Of a DNA stretch of 7,404 nucleotides, positions 3,284 to 7,404 are shown in pieces; the stretch's first letter is position 1; every line of letters begins with the position of its first letter. Origin of the DNA: Minisyncoccota bacterium (GTDB taxonomy: Bacteria > Patescibacteriota > Minisyncoccia > Phycocordibacterales > GCA-2747955); assembly GCA_023143935.1 (NCBI GenBank), contig JAGLGQ010000069.1, positions 1 to 7,404 on the forward strand, in the 5' to 3' direction. The translations under genes were made by a program, and so were the position numbers. Below the pieces are notes generated by a model. It was not told the DNA's origin, made no database searches, and was given only the letters and a program-made list of their open reading frames with translations.

Positions 3284-4382
3284 GAGGCATTATAATATAT
3301 CTAAAAGATTTATCTCCTACTGGTTTAATTAAAAGTGGTTTAGTTGGATTAAATATAAATTCTATAGAATCAGTATTTAAAGAAACAAAAGCATCTTGTA
3401 TAAATTTATGATTAAAATCTTGCTTTACTTCATCCCCCATAATTACAGCAGGTATTTTTACATTATTTTTACCCATTTTATTTTTTGTTTCAATTTCAAA
3501 AGATTTTTTGGTAATATTTAAATTTATTTGATTAAAATCATCAGAAAAAATATTAATTAATTTACTAGCATCAATAAAATCTTGTTTTAATAAAATAACC
3601 GAAGTATTTGTATCTTCTGGAATTAATTTTTTATAATCAACATAATCACCATTTACCAACCTAGAAGATATAATAAATTCCTTTCCTTTTATAAATATTT
3701 GATTTTGATAAAAATAAACATCTAAAATATCAGTTTGGGAAATAGTTAAAACTTTTATAACCTGTAAAATGAACCCACTTGGTACAAGAGCGGAAAACTC
3801 ATCATTAGAGTCATTTTGATATTTAAATCTCTTCTCAGCCAATCTAAAACCATCAGTAGCTACAAAAATAATATCATCAGCGTTACCATTTATAAAAACA
3901 GAAGATAATTCTGGTTTAATATTTGATTTAGAAGCAGAATATACCACTGAATTCATTCCATTTAAAAAATCATTTTTTGATATATTTATTTTAATATTTA
4001 AATCCTTTTCTTCTTGATCTTCTAATTTTAATATTGTGGGAAAATCATTATAATCTAAAATATTTATTTCTACTTCATTATTTTTAGATTTTACAATTAA
4101 TAAATTATCTTTAATATTTATTTCTATTTCATCATCTTTTATTCCAGAAATTGTTTTACAAAAAATATCACCTAAAACAACAACTTTTCCTTTTTCTTCC
4201 ATAACTACTGGAATTTCAGAATTAAAAGTGGAATCTATATTTGTAGAAGAAATAGTTAAAAATCCATTATCTACTTCTAAAAGAATTCCAGCTAATACAG
4301 GTAAATCTAAATCTTTACCAATAAAGTTTTCTGCTTCTTTTAAAATATTTTCTAAATTGTTTTTTACACACTTGAAGTTCAT
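3273..4382 (-). CDS. dnaN: DNA polymerase III beta subunit (sliding clamp)
   Basis: The protein is 369 residues, the normal length for this family, and complete. DnaN forms a dimeric ring that tethers the replicative polymerase to DNA and is loaded by the complex containing DnaX, also encoded here. Visible hallmarks are LPVLAGILLEV (27-37), ATDGFRLAEKR (175-185, the family's ATDGHRLA), SRLVNGDYVDYKKLIP (240-255), the PLLIKPVGD segment (349-357) and the C-terminal YIIMPLSR (family MPMRL-type end), which helps form the partner-binding pocket. Three clamp domains of about 120 residues fit this order. The start at 4382 gives the expected MNFKCVKNNLENIL beginning and no other ATG fits better. There is no Shine-Dalgarno motif. 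The 278-bp gap upstream is origin-like, and pilT lies beyond it on the same strand. dnaA is not in the window. Confidence 0.97.
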   Translation of the reverse strand: MNFKCVKNNLENILKEAENFIGKDLDLPVLAGILLEVDNGFLTISSTNIDSTFNSEIPVVMEEKGKVVVLGDIFCKTISGIKDDEIEINIKDNLLIVKSKNNEVEINILDYNDFPTILKLEDQEEKDLNIKINISKNDFLNGMNSVVYSASKSNIKPELSSVFINGNADDIIFVATDGFRLAEKRFKYQNDSNDEFSALVPSGFILQVIKVLTISQTDILDVYFYQNQIFIKGKEFIISSRLVNGDYVDYKKLIPEDTNTSVILLKQDFIDASKLINIFSDDFNQINLNITKKSFEIETKNKMGKNNVKIPAVIMGDEVKQDFNHKFIQDAFVSLNTDSIEFIFNPTKPLLIKPVGDKSFRYIIMPLSR

Positions 4383-4660
4383 TTTTTTATATATTAATTA
4401 ATAGTAATAGTAAGGTCTGTGTTTATCTATATAAGTCTAACATATTTGTAATATATCGGTATTTTTAGGGTTATTAAATGTTGATAAAACTGTTAATTAA
4501 TTTAATGAGTTGTTAATTAAAATAAAAAATGTTTAAAAGAGATTTTAAGTTGTGTAAAATTAATTACTTTTTCAACAATATTTTAAATTTTATTAACAGT
4601 AAAATTTAAAGTTATACATTTTTTTTAAACAGATTTAGAATTATAAAAAAAATATGTCAA
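4383..4660. other. Candidate replication origin or regulatory gap upstream of dnaN
   Basis: This 278-bp, almost entirely A/T gap has no gene. It holds TGTTGATAA (4479-4487), one mismatch from the DnaA-box complement TGTGGATAA. TTATCTATA (4423-4431) has two mismatches from TTATCCACA. TGTTAATTAA occurs twice exactly 20 bp apart (4491-4500, 4511-4520). A 9-bp inverted repeat is formed by ACTGTTAAT (4489-4497) and ATTAACAGT (4592-4600). Position beside dnaN and AT content fit an origin, but no perfect DnaA box is present and dnaA is not seen. The dnaN promoter must also be here; no clear pair of boxes stands out. Confidence 0.3.
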
Positions 4661-5734
4661 TTATAATAATCTTTTTAGAGCTTGAGATTTTGGAGAATTA
4701 ATAAAAGCATCTTCTACAGAAATTTCTCCTTTTCTTACTAATTCTGATAAAGATTTATTTAAACTAATCATTCCTTTTTCTGAAGAAGTTTCTATATAAG
4801 AATCAATTTCAGCAATTCTACCTTCTCTAATTAAATTAGCTACAGCATTGTTATTTATTAAAAGTTCGTAAGCGGGAACACGACCGCCAGAAACAGAGGG
4901 TATTAATCTTTGAGAAAACACACCAATTAAAGATGCAGCCAATTGGTTTCTAATTTGTTTTTGTCCTTCTGGGGGGAATGTATCTATAATTCTATCAATT
5001 GTTTGTGAGGCAGAGTTAGTATGAAGTGTTGAAAATACTAAATGACCAGTTTCAGCAGCAGTTACAGCGGTTTCTATTGTTTCTGATCCCCTCATTTCTC
5101 CAATTAAAGCAACATCAATATCTTGTCTAAACATAGACCTTAGAGCATTTGAAAAGTTTTTTGTATCTATTTTAACTTCCCGTTGGTCTATAATTGATTT
5201 TTTTTGAGAATATAAATATTCTACAGGATCTTCAATGGTTAAAATATGAGCAGACCTATTTATATTTATAGTTTCTATGATACTAGCTAACGTGGTTGAT
5301 TTACCATGACCAGTTGGTCCTACAACAAGAAAAAAACCTTGTTTTTTACGAGCAAAAACTTCTAAAATTTCAGGTAAATTTAATTCTTCAAAAGTTTTTA
5401 TTTCTTGATTAATAGCTCTTAATACAAGAGAAATACTTCCTTGTTGAAAAAAGATATTTCCCCTAAATCTTTGTCCATTTGAACTCCAAGAAAAATCAAA
5501 TTCTTTATTTTGTTTAAAAATTTCAATAGATGTAGGATCTAAAAAAATTCTAATAATTTCTTCTAAATCTTCGGATGTGTAGGGATCTCCAATATTAATA
5601 GGCATTAAAACACCGTCAACACGAATAGTGGGATATCTACCTTCAGAAATATGTAAGTCAGAAGCGCTTTCTTGTTCTATAATTTTTACTAAATCTTCTA
5701 TGATTTTTTTATATTTATTATTTTCAGAATTCAT
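4661..5734 (-). CDS. pilT: Type IV pilus retraction ATPase PilT
   Basis: A complete protein of 357 residues, typical for PilT. This cytoplasmic hexameric secretion-type ATPase powers pilus disassembly and twitching. The N-terminal PAS-like part contains SASDLHISEGRYPTIRVDG (23-41). The core has Walker A GPTGHGKST (139-147, His where Ser is common), the Asp box TIEDPVEYLY (166-175), Walker B VALIGEMRG (208-216, with catalytic Glu 213) and the His box HLVFSTLHTN (231-240). The C-terminal part has the SQRLIP motif (274-279), a PAYELL segment (287-292) and a normal end. GEMRG instead of the usual GEMRD is a small deviation. The ATG at 5734 gives the expected N-terminus and lies 7 nt after a -10 box. 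It runs opposite to dnaX. No other clear pilus gene is in the window apart from the PilM-like protein at 700-1878. Confidence 0.95.
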   Translation of the reverse strand: MNSENNKYKKIIEDLVKIIEQESASDLHISEGRYPTIRVDGVLMPINIGDPYTSEDLEEIIRIFLDPTSIEIFKQNKEFDFSWSSNGQRFRGNIFFQQGSISLVLRAINQEIKTFEELNLPEILEVFARKKQGFFLVVGPTGHGKSTTLASIIETININRSAHILTIEDPVEYLYSQKKSIIDQREVKIDTKNFSNALRSMFRQDIDVALIGEMRGSETIETAVTAAETGHLVFSTLHTNSASQTIDRIIDTFPPEGQKQIRNQLAASLIGVFSQRLIPSVSGGRVPAYELLINNNAVANLIREGRIAEIDSYIETSSEKGMISLNKSLSELVRKGEISVEDAFINSPKSQALKRLL

Positions 5735-5741
5735 ATTTATA

Positions 5742-5769
5742 ATTCTATCAGGTAGTCTGGATTTTGCAA
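5742..5769 (-). promoter_or_regulatory. pilT promoter, predicted leaderless
   Basis: On the minus strand: -35 TTGCAA (5764-5769), 16-nt spacer, extended -10 TGA-TAGAAT (5742-5750), then 7 nt to the pilT ATG. The same -35 hexamer and -10-to-ATG distance occur before the 65-codon gene. Confidence 0.55.
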
Positions 5770-5866
5770 AAAAATTATTATTTTAATTATAATTTTAATA
5801 CATTTTTGGATATAAAAGTCGCTTGTTCGGTTTAAAATATAAAGTTTTCTTTGTTCATTTTATATT

Positions 5867-5894
5867 TTTAACTCTCACTTCGCTATGTTACAAT
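5867..5894 (+). promoter_or_regulatory. dnaX-ftsQ promoter, predicted leaderless
   Basis: An extended -10 TGT-TACAAT (5886-5894) is followed by 6 nt and the dnaX ATG at 5901. A weak -35 TTTAAC (5867-5872) lies 16 nt upstream. It is divergent from the pilT promoter across a 166-bp gap, and would drive both dnaX and the ftsQ-like gene. Confidence 0.5.
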
Positions 5895-5900
5895 TAAAAA

Positions 5901-6917
5901 ATGACAGAAATAATATCACAGACACTTTATAGGAAATATAGACCAAAAGATTTTAATGATATTTTTGGGCAAGAGGAAGTTGTGTCTTCTTTAGAGAGTT
6001 CAATTAAAAATAAAAAAATAGCTCATGCATATTTATTTTCGGGTGGTCGTGGGTCTGGAAAAACGAGTGTTGCGAGAATTTTTGCGGAAAAAATAGGTAC
6101 TAAAAAAGAAGATATTTATGAAATAGATGCTGCTTCAAATAGAAAGATAGATGAAGTGAGGTCAATTAGAGATACAATTGAAGTGTTACCGTCTTTTTCT
6201 CAATATAAAGTTTATATTATAGATGAGGTACACATGTTAACAAAAGAAGCATCAAATGCTCTTTTAAAAACATTAGAAGAACCTCCTAAACATGTTATTT
6301 TTATTTTAGCTACTACAGAAAAAGAAAAAATTTTAGATACAATTAAATCAAGATGTCAGATTTTTGATTTTAAAAATGCAAATTTAGAAGATTCTAAAAA
6401 ATTAGTAAAAAAAATTGCAAAAAAAGAAGAGGTGGATATTGATGATAAATCGATAGAATTTGTTGCGAAGTTAGGCAATGGGTCGTTTAGAGACACGGTA
6501 TCTTTCTTGCAAAAAGTGATTTCAATTTTTAATAAAAAAATTGTTTTTGAAGAAATTGATGGTATTTTTCAAAAAAATAATCAAAAATTAGAAGATGAAT
6601 TTTTAAAAGCATTAAATGAAAATAAAAAAGAAGATAGTTTTAAAATTTATTCTGAAGTTTTGAAAAGTAATATTGATTTTAATTATTTTTTAGAAGCTAT
6701 TTTGGAAAAAGTAAGAATTTCTCTTTTAATTAGAAATTCGGTAGATTTTGAAAAAATATATCAAGAAAAAATATCTCAAGAAGATGTAGATTTTTTAAAA
6801 GGATTAAAAAATATAAACTCACTTCATTTAAAACAAATTTTAGAGTTTTATAATTTAGTTAAAAAGACAAATCAGCCAGAAATAGCTTTTGAAATTTTTA
6901 TTTTAGAATTATTTTAG
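5901..6917 (+). CDS. dnaX: DNA polymerase III gamma-type clamp-loader subunit (short DnaX)
   Basis: The protein is 338 residues, much shorter than E. coli tau (643). Its AAA+ ATPase core should load the DnaN clamp. Motifs in order are LYRKYRPKDFNDIFGQ (9-24), Walker A GGRGSGKT (48-55), EIDAASNRKIDEVRSIRD (74-91), Walker B VYIIDEVH (104-111), sensor 1 LATT (136-139), the SRC arginine finger (150-152) and sensor 2 GSFRD (194-198). A helical collar-like region runs to the end. The four-cysteine zinc module normally between Walker A and EIDAAS is absent: 18 residues connect GKT to EIDAAS against about 39 in E. coli, and there is only one Cys, in SRC. The tau-specific C-terminal domains are also absent. 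The start is fixed by a -10 box 6 nt upstream. The ftsQ-like gene begins 3 nt after the stop. Confidence 0.95.
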   Translation: MTEIISQTLYRKYRPKDFNDIFGQEEVVSSLESSIKNKKIAHAYLFSGGRGSGKTSVARIFAEKIGTKKEDIYEIDAASNRKIDEVRSIRDTIEVLPSFSQYKVYIIDEVHMLTKEASNALLKTLEEPPKHVIFILATTEKEKILDTIKSRCQIFDFKNANLEDSKKLVKKIAKKEEVDIDDKSIEFVAKLGNGSFRDTVSFLQKVISIFNKKIVFEEIDGIFQKNNQKLEDEFLKALNENKKEDSFKIYSEVLKSNIDFNYFLEAILEKVRISLLIRNSVDFEKIYQEKISQEDVDFLKGLKNINSLHLKQILEFYNLVKKTNQPEIAFEIFILELF

Positions 6918-6920
6918 TTT

Positions 6921-7404
6921 ATGGTTTTTTATTCAAAAAAAAAAAATAAAGTTTTACTTAAAAGAATAATTAAAAAAATAATTTTTAAATTTTTGTTGCC
7001 TGTGGGTTTTTTCTTTTTTGTTAGTGTTTTTTTATTGAATTTAAATTTTTTTAATATAAAAAAAGTTAAAATTAGTGGAATTAGTTTTGTAAGTGAGTCA
7101 AAAATTCAAAATATCGTAGATAATGAGTTAAAAGGTAAGTATTTTAATATATATAATAAAGATAATTTTATTATTTTTCCTAAAAATAAAATAGAAGAAA
7201 AAATAAAAAAAGAGGAAAAAATGGTGTGTGGAGTGGATATTAGTTATATAGATTTTATGCGTAATTTAGAAATAAAAGTAGAAGAGAGAAATCCAGAATA
7301 TTTATTTTGTGAGAGTGTTTCAAATTGTTTTTTTATGGAAGATGATGGTTATATTTTTGATTATTTTTCTAAAAATAAAACAAAAAAAGAAAAAAAAGAT
7401 TTTA
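6921..7404 (+). CDS. ftsQ: FtsQ-like cell division protein with POTRA domain (cut by window edge)
   Basis: 161 residues are visible and no stop is reached. The topology is FtsQ-type: a basic cytoplasmic N-terminus (SKKKNKVLLKRIIKK, 5-19), one transmembrane helix (about 20-42, very Phe-rich), then a POTRA domain beginning FNIKKVKISGISFVSESKIQ (44-63) and reaching a LEIKVEERNPEYLF segment (116-129). The following C-x5-C (Cys130, Cys136) and MEDDGYIFDY (139-148) fit the start of the FtsQ beta domain. FtsQ links early and late divisome proteins (FtsB/FtsL) at the membrane. The ATG lies 3 nt after the dnaX stop, so it is co-transcribed and probably translationally coupled, with no Shine-Dalgarno sequence. 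Sequence identity in this family is low, so other single-POTRA proteins are possible. Confidence 0.75.
   Translation, partial: MVFYSKKKNKVLLKRIIKKIIFKFLLPVGFFFFVSVFLLNLNFFNIKKVKISGISFVSESKIQNIVDNELKGKYFNIYNKDNFIIFPKNKIEEKIKKEEKMVCGVDISYIDFMRNLEIKVEERNPEYLFCESVSNCFFMEDDGYIFDYFSKNKTKKEKKDF

Noticed and set aside
3166..3411. 81-codon plus-strand frame
   Set aside because: It reads through remnant C and then antisense to the 3' end of dnaN, so it is a shadow frame.

Overview
The window is very AT-rich (by eye roughly three quarters or more A+T) and gene-dense. It looks like a chromosomal piece of an ultra-small candidate-phyla bacterium, most likely Parcubacteria (Patescibacteria/CPR). This is inferred from several traits: a short DnaX without its zinc module, an FtsQ-like POTRA protein directly after dnaX, a PilT whose Walker A reads GPTGHGKST, a degenerate PilM/FtsA-like protein, no Shine-Dalgarno motif before any start, and the standard stop-codon code. 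No phylogenetic comparison could be run.

Layout: the left edge (1-175, minus) holds the first 58 codons of ribosomal protein S1. A 524-bp gap follows, shared with the divergent gene on its right. It holds the S1 leader and promoter, then a comparatively GC-rich, heavily palindromic island (369-605), then the promoter of a 392-codon plus-strand gene (700-1878). That gene looks like a decayed PilM/FtsA-type protein with a lysine-rich tail carrying four FLPK motifs. A symmetric terminator (1878-1905) separates it from three convergent small minus-strand genes (65, 61 and 103 codons) of unknown function. Next comes an intact tRNA-Thr(UGU) gene (2899-2974, minus) with its terminator. It is flanked on both sides by tRNA-derived debris: two 66-bp-period repeats with inverted copies of the tRNA 3' end (2771-2899), and two near-identical tRNA-like remnants carrying the tRNA 5' end (3023-3089, 3137-3204). 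dnaN (3273-4382, minus), a 278-bp AT-rich gap with DnaA-box-like and repeated motifs (4383-4660), and pilT (4661-5734, minus) follow. Transcription then diverges: dnaX (5901-6917, plus) and an ftsQ-like gene (6921-end, plus) form a tight pair.

Together the genes cover core replication (sliding clamp DnaN, clamp-loader subunit DnaX), translation (S1, tRNA-Thr), cell division (FtsQ-like) and type IV pilus retraction (PilT, possibly with the PilM-like protein). Four genes have a -10 box ending only 6-7 nt before ATG, so their mRNAs should be leaderless. Three minus-strand promoters share the -35 hexamer TTGCAA.

The most interesting material is non-coding. The nested inverted repeats at 369-605 share an 11-mer with the repeats beside the tRNA. 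The two tRNA-like remnants differ by three compensated base pairs in one stem. The gap upstream of dnaN is a candidate origin region. All of these are read from sequence only.
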